Source: Hyperoplus lanceolatus (lineage: Eukaryota > Chordata > Actinopteri > Uranoscopiformes > Ammodytidae). Taken from it: a stretch of DNA of 64,000 nucleotides. Location: assembly GCA_026929865.2 (NCBI GenBank), contig CM049403.1, forward strand, positions 30,921,001 through 30,985,000, written 5' to 3'. Every line of letters begins with the position of its first letter. The first letter of the stretch is position 1. Both the position numbers and the translations under genes were made by a program. Positions 1-11,600 of the stretch are shown one piece after another. The notes below the pieces were generated by a model. It made no database searches. It was not told where the DNA came from and saw nothing but the letters and a program-made list of their open reading frames with translations.

Positions 1-540
1 TATTCCCTTTAAAAAATATATATGACTTAAAAATAAACATTACTCTTTGTGTGCAACATTTGCAACAATATTTAATGTACAATTTGCATACTTTCCCTGA
101 ACATAACACAAGACATTAAAACAGCCTTGAACCCTGAACCATTTGAAACTGGCAGCTACATCAGTTTGAGCTTTTTTAATATAACTAAGTTCACCTTCAC
201 AATTATTTTGAACTTATTTCCCTATTTGTCTGTTTTATATGAACACATTCTGCTTATAATACACAAAAATACAATTTGCTCTGTATTCTAGTGGCTGCAG
301 TGAGCCCTCTTTGCAGTGCACATCATTCCAAATCTGGGCTTCAAACTAATGTTAAGCTGGGACCTGTACTTTGTCTTGAGTGCAGCAACAGTGGAAAAGC
401 CCATCTCACACAGATAGGATGTGGCAAAGGGTAGTAAGATGTTGACAGCCTTTTGTCCAATGAGTGGATACTCCCTTTCTTTGTAAGATCTAAATTCTGT
501 TACACTTCTGACCCTTGGTATAATGTTTATTTAAGAAAAA
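1..540. other. AT-rich non-coding sequence
   Basis: I see no gene, no recognisable transposon end and no exon of the ZP family here. The sequence is AT-rich. Confidence 0.5.
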
Positions 541-667
541 AAAAAAAAATATATATATAAAAAAAAAAAAAAAAACACCAAGTCCCCCCTGCCGCTCGCG
601 CCCCCCCTGAGACCCCACCGCGACCCCCCAGGGGGTCGCGCCCCACCATTTGAGAAGCACTGCACTA
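541..667 (-). mobile_element. Terminal fragment of a hAT-like DNA transposon
   Basis: Read on the minus strand, the end at about 667 begins CAGTGCTTCTCAAATGG and runs into a G-rich segment around a GGGGGTCGC motif, next to an A/T homopolymer stretch. This kind of terminus is common on non-autonomous hAT elements in vertebrates. Only one end is visible and no target duplication was identified, so the family call is from recollection of the terminus. Confidence 0.45.
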
Positions 668-894
668 GCCAAACGTTCTAGACTTTAGTATGCAAATGAG
701 TTTTGGCACGGGGCCGCGGCCCTAGTGTGAGTGGCCCCTAAAGAACTTGAATTAGGTTTAATCTTGGGAATATCCTACTGGCTTGTGCACCTTTCAGCTG
801 ATGCGGGAGCAATCGTCCAGGTTTCTCTCCCAATTCAAACTGCTTGTGCTTAATTTTCAGAAGTAAAGTACTAACTTGTTTGGAAAGAATTATA

Positions 895-1430
895 TTCATG
901 TTTCAATTTAACAACATACTTCAGTTCAGGTTAGGAGGGAGCCTCTCTATACTGTTTTTCAAGTGAGCTGTAATTCTGAAAGCCTATGTCTCCTTTGCTT
1001 TTTTGTGCGACTTCATATGATATCACAAATCCTCTTAGTACTACTTTGAAAGCATCCCACAGAGTTGAATCTGAAACGTCGCCTGTGTCATTGAAAGCCA
1101 CATACTCCTTAATAAAACCTGAAAATATTTTGCAGAATACTTCATCATTAAGTTAGTAAGAATTAAATTGCCACTTGTAATGGGCCTTTTCCATTCAACA
1201 TCGATGCCAATAGTGACAGGACTATGATCTGATATTAATATATTATGGTATGGTATTTTGATGCAGGGAATGCTGATGTCTGTTCTTGTATAGGTGCCAT
1301 GAACTTGCGAGAAGAATGAGTATTCATCCTCGGTGGGACGCTGAATTCTCCAAATATCGACAAGGTTTAACGATTTCATCAGATTATTCAGTACAACTGT
1401 GGAGTCCAAAGGGTTAACTGGGGCGAGAGG
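895..1430 (-). mobile_element. L1-like LINE endonuclease fragment (decayed)
   Basis: On the minus strand, 1041-1409 is open and carries the C-terminal half of an AP-endonuclease domain of the L1 type. Visible landmarks are NLVDIWR, PTEDEYSFFS and the catalytic-site segment ISDHSPV. Homologous-looking sequence continues in another frame down to about 900 (segment GFVISYEVAQKSKGD), so the copy is frameshifted. There is no reverse transcriptase downstream. This is a dead 5'- and 3'-truncated copy. Confidence 0.75.
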
Positions 1431-1440
1431 ACGATCTATT

Positions 1441-2089
1441 CATAAATGTATCCAATGCTGGGCTTACACTAGAGGACTTTGAAAAGATCAAAGACTGAAA
1501 CCCTCTCAGGTCTAAAGAGAATCAACTCACACCTGAAGACAATAAATCATTAGTTCTCTGAGTTTTCAGTCACAGACTGATATTTTGCAAAGACAGGGGT
1601 CTCATATTGCAAGACTACAACTGGATTCCTTTCGAGATTAATATTATTTCCAATCCTACTACCGGGGAATAAAAGTGATTTCAGTCAAATAAAAAGTTTT
1701 ATTTTAGCAGGTAAAATGGACTGAGTGGACTCTAATCTTAAATAAATATAAACAACTATATGCCGTCATCACGTAGGCTAAATGTCATGCCCGATCACGT
1801 TAAAAACAGCAAACGCGATTGTGATTATTTAATTAAAAAAAGTTAATTCAATACTCCGAGCGGGGGACATCCTGTAGTTATTTGACCAGTTTTATTTGCT
1901 TATCCCCCAATAACTCTAACTCTAAATGTGATGCTAGGCTGCGCAGTTGTCAGCCTGGTTCTTCAGCCGAGGCTGCTAGATAAAAGTGTCCGAAAAAGGT
2001 GCCTCGCAGGCGGACACAGGTCGTGACTAATGCCGCTCCTGCTGCGTCGTGTTTGGTGCTGGAGAGAGCGCACTGTGACTGTCAAATCG
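1441..2089. other. No recognisable feature
   Basis: I found no open frame, repeat terminus or family exon that I can support in this stretch. Confidence 0.4.
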
Positions 2090-2430
2090 TGTGAAAAGTT
2101 GTGAAGTGTAAGCTATTTAAAAAATATTTCTTTCTTTCTTGTATTTTTGTTGCTGGTTCAGCTGGTACAGTGTAATTTCACGACTCAGACGAAGTCATTC
2201 CTGTTCATGTGCTGATGACGGATGAAAGGGTTTAATTAAATAGAGGTGTTAGGAGTGTCCTACACCTGGGGCATCAATGGAACTTTGAAAGAGTCTGAGG
2301 CATGAGGATGTGTGGGTGGTAACAGGGTGTATATTAACGAAAAACAAATTCCTTAAGTTATTAAAGAAACTCAAACTAGTTTGACACCACTATGGCAACA
2401 ACTTGAGTTTATCTTTAATTATGCGATAAA
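2090..2430 (-). repeat. Degenerate copy of the gene-upstream module
   Basis: This stretch contains, in inverted orientation, the segments that recur upstream of genes 2-4: a Thr/Lys-type AT tract, the GTTGTTGCCAAAG-like segment, an ATACACCCTGTTAC-like segment, and GTGGGACACTCCTAA-like core (here as ttaggagtgtcctacacct near 2248-2266). It lies too far upstream of gene 1 to be its core promoter. It is likely a leftover of a tandemly duplicated flank. Confidence 0.5.
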
Positions 2431-2434
2431 CATG

Positions 2435-2848
2435 CAAGGCAAGGCAAGGCAAGGCAAGGCAACTTTATTTATATAGCACATTTCAGACACAGGGCCATTC
2501 AAGGTAAAAATACATTAAGTATAGAACACACGCACAAAAAAATAAACACATTTAAAAACATGGATATAAATACAACATTTAAATAAAAGAAATAAAACAT
2601 TTGAACAAAAAATAAAAATTGCAGGTTAGAAGGGAAACAGGAAAGTTTTTAGACCCGATTTAAAAGAGCTGAGAGTTTCAGCAGACCTCAGACTCTCTGG
2701 CAGTCCGTTCCAGACATTGGGCGCATAAAAGCTGAATGCCGCCTCTCTCTGTCTAGTCCTAGCTCTGGGGACTTTTAGAAGACCTGTCCCAGACGACCTA
2801 AGAGCTCTGGTTGGTTCATAACGGATCAGCAGATCAGGAATGTATTTT
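2435..2848 (-). mobile_element. Teleost interspersed repeat, retroposon 3' region
   Basis: It starts with a (CAAGG)n tract at 2435-2461 followed by AACTTTATTTATATAGCAC, a widespread motif at the 3' end of fish retroposons read in antisense. An A-rich tract follows, and then a conserved body containing CAGTCCGTTCCAGACATTGG. The simple tandem repeat at the tail fits a LINE that ends in a short repeat instead of poly-A. The exact family is not determined. Confidence 0.6.
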
Positions 2849-2849
2849 A

Positions 2850-3116
2850 TGTGCTCTTTATGGTCTATAATTATAAATACGTATGTATATCTGTGTTTAT
2901 GGTCTAGAGAGCTGTCCCATCATTTCCGGCTTCCGTATTTTTTTGAGCAACAATACAGATTAGCGCCGCCTGCTGTTATGGAGACATTACATCCCGCGCA
3001 GGCGCAGAGTGTACGGAAAGTCAGTAGTTGGCTCTCTTTTGCCGCGACGGGCAGACTGGAGCTCCCTGAATCGTCAGACTCCATTTTCGGGTAGTCGGAC
3101 CGGTGTGTCCTGGCCT
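2850..3116 (-). mobile_element. Truncated Harbinger-like MITE (family A)
   Basis: This is the terminal half of the same 620-bp element that is complete at 9226-9845 and 14316-14935. It ends in GTGTGTCCTGGCCT followed by TTA. It shares the internal segment with AGATTAGCGCCGCCTGCTG and ATTTCCGGCTT. It is more diverged than the two copies inside gene 1, so it is an older insertion. The other end is missing. Confidence 0.75.
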
Positions 3117-3640
3117 TTAGGTGACACTACTGTCAAACATAGCCTAGGTGACGTTGCGAAAGTGTGAGGAAGGGAGGAGGGAAAGAGGAGTGCAATTTTA
3201 ATTAATAACAGATAAAAATCATAGCTTAATCAAATATTTTACTGAGCTCATTGTGCCTGTCATAATGTAGGCCTATTAAGGTAATAACATGGCTTTTAAA
3301 AATAGTGTTAAATAAAAATAGTTGATAAGCAAATAAAACATAAATAAACAGGAAAATGATCACACTATTGTTAAATTATTTTTATTTTATGCATACTTTT
3401 ACAGTTACACACAAGTGCCTCAATTAAGTTTAGATTTAAAATTCCTATTTCAGTTTCAATGTTATAGGTGTAATGCTTCTTTATAAAAAGCAGTAGAGAA
3501 GCAGTGTCTTTGTTTTGGTGATAAGTTGTTTAAATCTCTCAGAAATCTCTTCTTCATAATAAGATATAACATTTTTAATTATTCTTGTGTGTATGTTGTA
3601 TTTAAATCAGCGGTACAACATTTAATTTAAGGGGTTAGAA
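3117..3640. other. AT-rich non-coding sequence
   Basis: No gene, exon or transposon terminus that I can support was seen here. Confidence 0.4.
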
Positions 3641-3735
3641 ATGAATTCCGCGCTTAATATCGTATCGTGATATTGTGATATCAATCGCAATATCGTATTG
3701 TATCGTACTCAAATTTGCATATCGTTACATCCCTA
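3641..3735. mobile_element. hAT-like element terminus with ATCG-rich repeats
   Basis: This short block is made of repeated ATATCGTATCGTGATATTG-like words and ends in CGTTACATCCCTAG. Such blocks are common terminal portions of non-autonomous fish DNA transposons. Only a fragment is present. Confidence 0.4.
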
Positions 3736-4480
3736 GGTCAGAATAAGATGACTTCACACCTTTCTGAAATTTGAAAATTGTCTTGTCAGCATCTTTTAAT
3801 TTAAATTTCATTAAAAATGTATTTTTCTTTCTTGTACTCTTTGTTGCTCGGCCAGTCGTTAAAGTGTCATGCCACAACACATATAAAAGTAAAAAGTAAA
3901 ACATTCAGTGTATCGTCTAGGAAATTGGTACACAGAACTATCCATAAACAATGTTGTGCATGTGCTGAATACGAAGAGAGTGGAAGATTTTAGGAGTTTT
4001 CCACACCTGCACCACTCCCGCATCAATTAGAATAATTAAAGATTCTGAGGAATGAGGATGTATGGGCGGTGTAACTAATGTTATCACAGTACACCAATCA
4101 TAGTTTGACAGCTCTTTGGCAACAACTTGAGTTTAGTTTTATTTATGAGATAAACATACGTTTCACTTCACTTCAAACTATATCAAACAAGATCATACAG
4201 TTGAATAAAAACTTCTTGAAAAACATGCAAAAGTTGACCATTAAAACCTTACGAAGTTGGATTTTAATGCAGGATTATTGTATAGACAACTAATTCTAGC
4301 TAGCTGTTTGTGCTTGCTCCAATTGTGTGCAATATGTTTGTTTTTCTTTCCCCATTTCGCTAGGCTTATTGTAATTATACATATTGTTTTAACTATATGT
4401 CCAGGGACCTACTGATAACAGGCCAGGGACTACAGCTGGAAATAAGCCATATAAGATAAACTGCTAATTTAATCGTACAG
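3736..4480 (-). repeat. Second upstream-module copy 5' of gene 1
   Basis: This is homologous, in inverted orientation, to the flanks at 31640-32450, 43020-43990, 53280-54250 and 58900-60960. It contains the TTTTAGGAGTTTTCCACACC core at about 3990, the ACAACTTGAGTTTA segment near 4122 and the AGTCCCTGGCCTGTTATC-like segment near 4415. The mirrored orientation agrees with gene 1 being on the opposite strand to genes 2-4. Confidence 0.55.
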
Positions 4481-5084
4481 TTAATTGAAGGGGACTTTTC
4501 ATGAAATTATGAAATAAAATACTTACACAAATTGATCATGAATTATAATAAAATTAAATCCATCAGACTAGTAAAACAGAATGGGCCGTGACATCATGCC
4601 TTTGGTGCTTTTGGGCGTAGGACTGAAACAGCACTTTCTCATTAGAGGTGATGATTGTCATAACATCAAAGAACGAGTCAACACACAGGTGAACAATGGA
4701 AGGTTTGGTTCCGTTGTTGTGAAGAAGCATCCAGATATTTATACACCTGAATGACCTCAAAGAAAAACCAGATGAATTTTAACCTTTTTCCCACGATCAA
4801 ATGTGTGGTGGTGTCAGTGTGGTATAGCTTACTTTGAAAATCAGAATTGATAATGTACAAATGAGATTTAGTTAACTGCAGAAATTCAAAAGTGTTATTT
4901 TTTTCTTCACAGGTAAGACATGAACCAAAAATTATGTTGGTAAATAAATAACAAATTAAATCTAAACCTGTCCGTAATGAAACAGTCCCATCTGGACTTT
5001 ACACAAGGACAACATTGGAAGGAATGTCGCATTTTTGTCTGGGGCTCGTCAATGGTGGTTCCATTAGAAAATCAATGGTGCTTG
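4481..5084 (+). repeat. Conserved proximal 5' flank of gene 1
   Basis: This flank is shared with the 5' flanks of genes 2, 3 and 4 (for example 31490-31960, 42800-43260 and 53080-53540 in inverted orientation). It includes a segment at about 4690-4750 with the reverse of a TATAAATATCTGGATGC motif and a block around 4915-5080 that ends near the promoter. I see no coding exon. It is part of the unit that was duplicated with the genes. Confidence 0.55.
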
Positions 5085-5204
5085 TTACTGGTTTAAACAA
5101 CAGATTTATGGCACTGTGCCAGCTTTCACTGTATAAAGCTATGAAAGAGACCTGCAGTTCAACAGAGGCGGGAGGCATAAGAACAAAGAAGTACATGTGA
5201 ACAG
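5085..5204 (+). promoter_or_regulatory. Gene 1 promoter and 5' UTR exon
   Basis: A TATA box, TATAAA at 5132-5137, is preceded by GGTTTAAACA (near 5090) and TTTATGGCACTGTGCCAG. The same TTTATGGCACTG...CACTGTATAAAGC block occurs upstream of genes 2, 3 and 4, which supports it as a shared core promoter. TTTATGG matches the caudal (CDX) type of site, so gut expression is possible; that is inference. The first exon should begin about 30 bp after the TATA box and ends at 5204 before gtaggc. It contains ATG immediately followed by TGA at 5195-5200, a start-stop uORF that the other copies lack. Confidence 0.6.
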
Positions 5205-5684
5205 GTAGGCCTAAGTCATACATTTTATTCCTATTTGGATTTAATCTATCAAGTCAGACATTATTTTCAAAGTGCTATGCTCCATAACGATAATGTTTAT
5301 GGAAGAAAAATAGTGCTTCTTTTTTCTAAATTAATTATTATTACAACTTTATGAAAGCATTTTCGGTTTATTGGAGACAATAGTGAGAAAATAGGAGTTT
5401 ATAACAGCTAAAATAAATAATATTTTAAGACACAATACGTCAGCCTTACATGACATCGTCAATATTTAATTTGTATTAGTATTATACCTAAGAAACATTA
5501 GTGTTGTTTGTTAGTCTTGCTTGCTATAAAAAAAAATGTTTTGTCATGTTGATTAATAATTGTACAGCTGCATTGATAGATGGGTATCCACTCTCATGTT
5601 TTATAATAGTTTTGCTTTAATGTAGTTGAATTTATGTCATCATACTGTATGTGGTCCACAGGTTATTATTTTGGACTAAGGGGA

Positions 5685-8600
5685 ATGGCAAATCTAATGA
5701 TGTTGCCTGTTCTGTTTCTGGTGATGATAAGTTAGTATTTTATTAAATCTGATTCAATTATATTACGTTTCATTTTGTTTGATGTATGTGAATTCACTAA
5801 CAGACTTTGTCTATTGATGTTTGCAGTCAAGGATTTCCATCCAAATATATTTCTCTGTTTTTTCACAGGCAACGTGACTCCTCAGGTGACTTCAGGTATG
5901 GTGATGTCATAGTCAATTGCTGGTAACAGTTATCACTTAGGGATTTTACCTATGATCTCTGGGTTACTGCTAATATCACTGTTGTATGATTACTTGTTAG
6001 ATAGTACTGTACTAAAAGGATAATTTTTTTAGTAGGATTAATCTTCAATAGTCACAATTATATGTGGTGATCTAGAAAATGTTTGATGGGCTTTTGCAGT
6101 ATGGCCAACATCGATGATCATTTTATTCTATTTTTGTCTTTTGTTTAATGTGAGCTTTTTTGTTCTTTCTAGGACCCCTCTACCCGATTTCAGGAGAAAT
6201 ACTTGACAGAAACACAACAGATGACGGAAGTTCTCAAATCAATCTAAAACGGCCTTTCCCTTACTTTGGAGGCATAGAAACTAACCTTTACGTATGCAAT
6301 TTATGTATATTTTGGGGGGGAATCTATAAAATCCATATATTTTTAAAAGTTCTGAAAAATTCTGGTATGTTTAGTTGGGTAAACTTATTTTTATTAGTTT
6401 TCTTTATTAGTAAAACCTGGTTAATTTGTTTCCAGGTGAAGGTGAAAGGATCCTTGAACTTTGAGCAGGACTCTACCTCGACCAGCATTTATCCATTTAT
6501 TCCAATATCTACATTTTTAACTATCGAGAATAGTGGTGCAGTGTACTACGACCAACACACTAATGGAAGTGTTCTCCAACAAGCCACTGAAGACATAAAT
6601 GAGTATTTCCCATGGTTGAGCTTTACTGCCAGCTGGGTCTTTGTTGCAACATGGTATGAAGTGCCATTCTCTGGCACTCCAGATGCAGTAAGTGAACTTT
6701 ATCCTTCCTTCATATCCTCCTAAAATAGGACATCCTCAATGAAATACCTTATGCACACACACTTATATTATGTGCATAGAATTAATGCGTAAAATTAAAC
6801 AATGTCCTGAAAGTGCATTTAGTGTAAAGTCTTTTTAAGGATTATGGTGATCATATTGCAATTCCAATTCATTATCATCATTCATTCTGAGACAAAAATG
6901 TGAAAATTTAAAATAATAAAAGCTGACTTAATGGCCGTTATCTATGGTTGTAAGGGAAAAATATGCACCTAAGTGTAATTTTCTATTGTTTTTTTTCTAT
7001 TGTTTTTTTAAATTACTATACCGGGAAAATCTTGTTGCAGTACATACAGTGCTTACAAAAAGCAGTACATGTGGTAATGAATGAATAATTTTCCAGAATG
7101 CAACTTTCCAAGCTGTGTTGATCTCTGGAGACCAGTACTCGTTTCTGCTGATGAACTATGGGAGGATGAACTCAAAACCTTCTTCAGTGGTTAGAGCCGT
7201 TAAAATCATATGTGAAGTGCTACCAAATATGTTTTAAGTTGACATCCCTTTATTAAATCTGAACGCAGTAATGGACATTTAAATGACCAGAAAACTTAAC
7301 ATTCATTTGTATGTATGTGTCATGTATATCTAGGTTGGAGGATATGCCAAAGTCAATTCCACTCACCAATTTATCCTTCCTGGATCATTCACCAATTCAA
7401 CTTTCCACCTAAGCAGCAATGTCAATGAACGCGGTCGCTGGGTTTTCAGGACGGATCCAGGCTGCACATCCAATGGTAAGACCAGAACAAGACAGTGGTC
7501 ACCATAGGAACTTATTTACATTGATGGGTATATGTGAGAACAACTCGCCATGATCCTTCTTAAACTTTTTAATATTGTTACACATGCTGCAAATGTATCA
7601 CATAAAGTAACATGTTTTTAATCTTCTGATATCTTATTTTCTAAATTTGGTATTTGTATTGGTATGACAAAGGAGTTCTGAGTAGTTTTTGAATGTTGGT
7701 GTCCTACAAGGATACGATTCTGAACCTGACAATGCAATATCTGTGGATCTTGAAGGATGGTGACCCTTCTTGGTGGTCGTCTTCTTTACTCTCCCCCATT
7801 TTCTTGACCCGACTCTTATGTTTGCTGTCCAGGCAAAAATCTCCCGCCAAAGTAAAAAATTCAAATCATTTCTATGACATTGAAGTGAAGCCTTTTATCT
7901 CTGACCTGTCATACAATTCAATTTGGTCATCACTGACAACTGCTTTCCTCTTGTTTTTCTGCTAGTCTTTGCCATCCTTTCTGTCTGTTGACTTGCCATT
8001 CATTCCTGTAATATCATCTTTTATTCTGTCATTGCCACCTTTTCTTCTTAACTTCATCTTATCATAGTTGTGTTAATTTCTACCTCTGATTTAGAATTTA
8101 TTTTAATATTTATTAATCACAGTTTATTCTCGTTCAATCTCCAATCTCTTTTAATTTTCCACTTTTTCCCCATTCAGAAGTCACACCGAACATTTTAAGG
8201 TAAGGTACAATATTGTTTTCTTTGGGGGCTTATTCTGCACAACCCATGGTTTCACTAAACCCTCTATCACGATGTCATGATGAGTTCTAATTGCTAGAAT
8301 CTAATCCTTTTGTATTCATTGTATTCATTTATTATGACTGAATTGCAAAACAATGTCAGTTTCCATGATTATGTTGAAAGTTCCCATGACATATTTCAAA
8401 ACAATGGTGTGTAAATAAAGTCAGACAAAATTTTAAATGTTTAATCTATTTTCTAGATGTGACTCCACGGACGACTGTCCCCGTATGGAGGATTACTCTC
8501 AGCTCTGTAGCATCATCAACAACAGCAGCGGCCCATTCGCAGCCTGTCACCAGCAGTCTGACCCCCAGCCATTTTTCAACTCCTGTGTCTACGATCTCTG

Positions 8601-11600
8601 CCGCCTCACTTCAGCCAATGGCACGCTGTGTTCTGCTGTCTCAGCCTATGAAAGAACCTGCTCTGTTTCAGAGTTGAGCATCCCTGAGTGGCGCTTGGCT
8701 TCTCAATGTGGTATGTTTGCATTGATCTAATGGTACAGACAATGAATGCGAAAATAAATCTCAAGGTTAATTAAAGTTACCAAATGTCCGTTTTATGGTT
8801 AAAATATGTTTTCTGTTAATTGTTAAGTTTGTCCTATCCTTTCTTTATTTATCCTTTCTTTATTTAATTCAGTCTGATTCAATGATATTATGTTTTATTT
8901 TCTTTGATGCATGTATGTAAATTCAGACTTTGTCTATTGATGTTAGCAATCTAAGATTTTCATCCAATTATATGTGTTTGTTTTTTCACAGGTCCTCAGA
9001 CGACAAGTAGGCTAAGTGAACGTTGATAACTTCTTAGCTTTCATTGTTTCATCTCAAAGGCTAGACATATATGTACAGTAAATAGAAATTTCACATGTAA
9101 CATCTAGATGTAGACAATAAATAAGTATTGAGACAAAAAAGCCACATTTTATTTATGTGTTGTTTTTTCAGCCACTGTGGCTCCTCAGACGACTACAGGT
9201 AGGCCTACGTTTGGATAACCTCTAAAGGCCAGGACACACCAGCCCGATAATCGCCGTCGTCAAAAAAAATGGAGTCGGCCGTTTCAGGAAGCTCCAGCTT
9301 CCCGTCGCTGCTAAAGAACACACCGAGACGACTGTTTATTTTCCGTACGCTCGCGGGACGTAATGTCTCCACAACAGCAGGCGGCGCTAATCTGTATTGT
9401 GGCCCGAAAAAATACGAAAGCCGGAAATGATTGGACATCTCTCTAGAGCATAAACATAGATAGAAATACGTATTTATATTTATGGACCATAAGAGCACAA
9501 TTTTTAGCAGAGAGTGTCGAGCATGGTGTCGAGCAGTCAACAAGGGTTGATGCATGTGAGTACTCTCAAAACGAAACGAACAAACACATTAAAACGATGG
9601 CTAGCTGTTGTTAGCTGTTTGTGCTACCCGCCTCACTTCCGGGCTTCACTGATTCGCTAGCCCTCCACCAATCAAATTGCTCCAAATGAAAGACGGTCGG
9701 CCGCCTATTGAACATGTTCAATCGGCGCCCGACAGGCTCAAAACAAGCCCGACGACCTCTACGTCGGCCGACGTCACGGCACACACCAAACAGATTCGTC
9801 TTTTTTTTTGACGACGGCGATTATCGGGCTGGTGTGTCCTGGCCTTAAGTTTTCATTTGTACATTTGGCTGCACAATCAACAACATGGAATCTTCCCACA
9901 CTCAATGTTGAAAATAACTAATTATTAACTATAAACTGACAGACACAACCTAAAGTCTTTTTTTTATGTAGACAATGTAGAATAACTTTAGATAACTAAG
10001 TATTGAGACTAAGGGGCCCCTTACACGGTGAAAATGTGACAGTTTTCACGTTTTTGGTTTAAAAAAAACGTTCAGAAGCAATTTATTTGAAATATTCACT
10101 CGTACTCATGTTTTCAGAGGAAACGGGCCAAAATCGCTGCAAATGTTATAGACTACGCATGTGTGAAGTAGAGCCGTGACGTCAGCGTTACCAGGGAAAA
10201 TGGTTTCGGTGTTTACAAGAAACCAAAACAGTTGTGTTTTCCAAAATTTCCTCCCTGGGAGTTGATCTCAAAAACCTGCGGTTTCATGCGGTTTTATGCA
10301 CCTTAGGTGTAAGTAAGTTATTGAGACCACCCGCTGACTATTGGCTTGGCATGCTTACAAAAGCGATTTCGGCCCGTTTCCTCTGAAAACATGTGCACGA
10401 GTGAAGATTTCAAATAAATTGTGTCTGAACGGTTTAACTTTTGAACCCAGAAACGGGAAAACTGTCACGTTTTCACAGTGTAAAGGGCCCCTAAAAAGCC
10501 ACAACCTCCCCAATTATATTTATGCATTTGTTTTTCAGCCACTGTGGCGCCTCAGACGACTACAGGTAGGCCTACGTTTGGATAACATCTTAGCTTTAAT
10601 TTTTACATTTGGCTGGACAATCAACAATGTCAAAATCCGTTGCTGGTAACAGTTACTACTTCAGGACTATGACATCTAGTTTACTGCTAATATCACTGTT
10701 GTATCATTACCTGTAAGATAATAGGAATGAGTAGTTTTGGACAAAATATGTTATCTACAGCTAATAAATTACAAAGTTATAGTTTCAATCTAATTGTTTA
10801 TTTGACAGGTTTGAAATATATGTACAGTACAAAGGAATTTCACATGTAACATCTAGATGTAGACAATACCTAAGTATAGAGACTAAAAACCACAACCTTA
10901 AGTCTTGTACATTGATGTGAGGAGTCTCCGATTTTCATCCAATTATGTGTTTGTTTTTTGACAGGCTTTGTGGTACCTCAGACGACAAGTAGGCTAAGTG
11001 AACGTTGATAACTTCTTATGAATGTGAAAATAAATCTCAAGGTTAATTAAAGTAACCAAATGTCCGTTTTGCGGTTAAAATATGTTTTCTGTTAATTGTT
11101 TTGTTTGTCTTATCCTTCCTTTCTTTAATTCAGTCTGATTAAATGATATTATGTTTTATTTTGTTTGATGCATGTATGTAAATTCAGACTTTGTCTATTG
11201 ATGTTAGTAATCTAAGATTTTCATCCAATTATATGTGTTTGTTTTTTCACAGGCAGTGTTGATCCTCAGACGACAAGTAGGCTAATTGCACTTTGATAAC
11301 CTCTTAGCTTTCATTGTTTCATCTCAAAGGCTAGAAATATATGTACAGTAAATAGGAATTTCACATGTAACATCTACATGTAGACAATAAATAAGTATTG
11401 AGACAAAAAAGCCAAATTTTATTTATGTGTTGTTTTTTCAGCCACTGTGGCTCCTCAGACGACTACAGGTAGGCCTACGTTTGGATAACCTCTAAGTTTT
11501 CATTTGTACATTTGGCTGCACAATCAACAACATGGAATCTTCCCACACTCAATGTTGAAAATAACTAATTATTAACTATAAACTGACAGACACAACCTAA

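Larger units (their letters stand above)
9172..11276 (+). repeat. Array unit 1 (four mini-exons)
   Basis: Mini-exons at 9172, 10539, 10965 and 11253. This unit carries both the 620-bp MITE A and the 479-bp MITE B between its first two exons. Start-to-start distance to unit 2 is 2270 bp, or about 1650 bp without MITE A. Confidence 0.85.

Noticed and set aside
6160-6723. A single 187-codon exon across 6160-6723
   Set aside because: The intron 6292-6435 happens to be open, but it has a GTATG donor and a TTTCCAG acceptor, codes for an atypical hydrophobic stretch, and its removal restores a continuous NIDO domain.
7634-7965. Opposing frames at 7634-7864 (-) and 7693-7965 (+)
   Set aside because: Both lie in the intron before the C8 exons; no splice sites link them to the gene in frame and no domain is visible.
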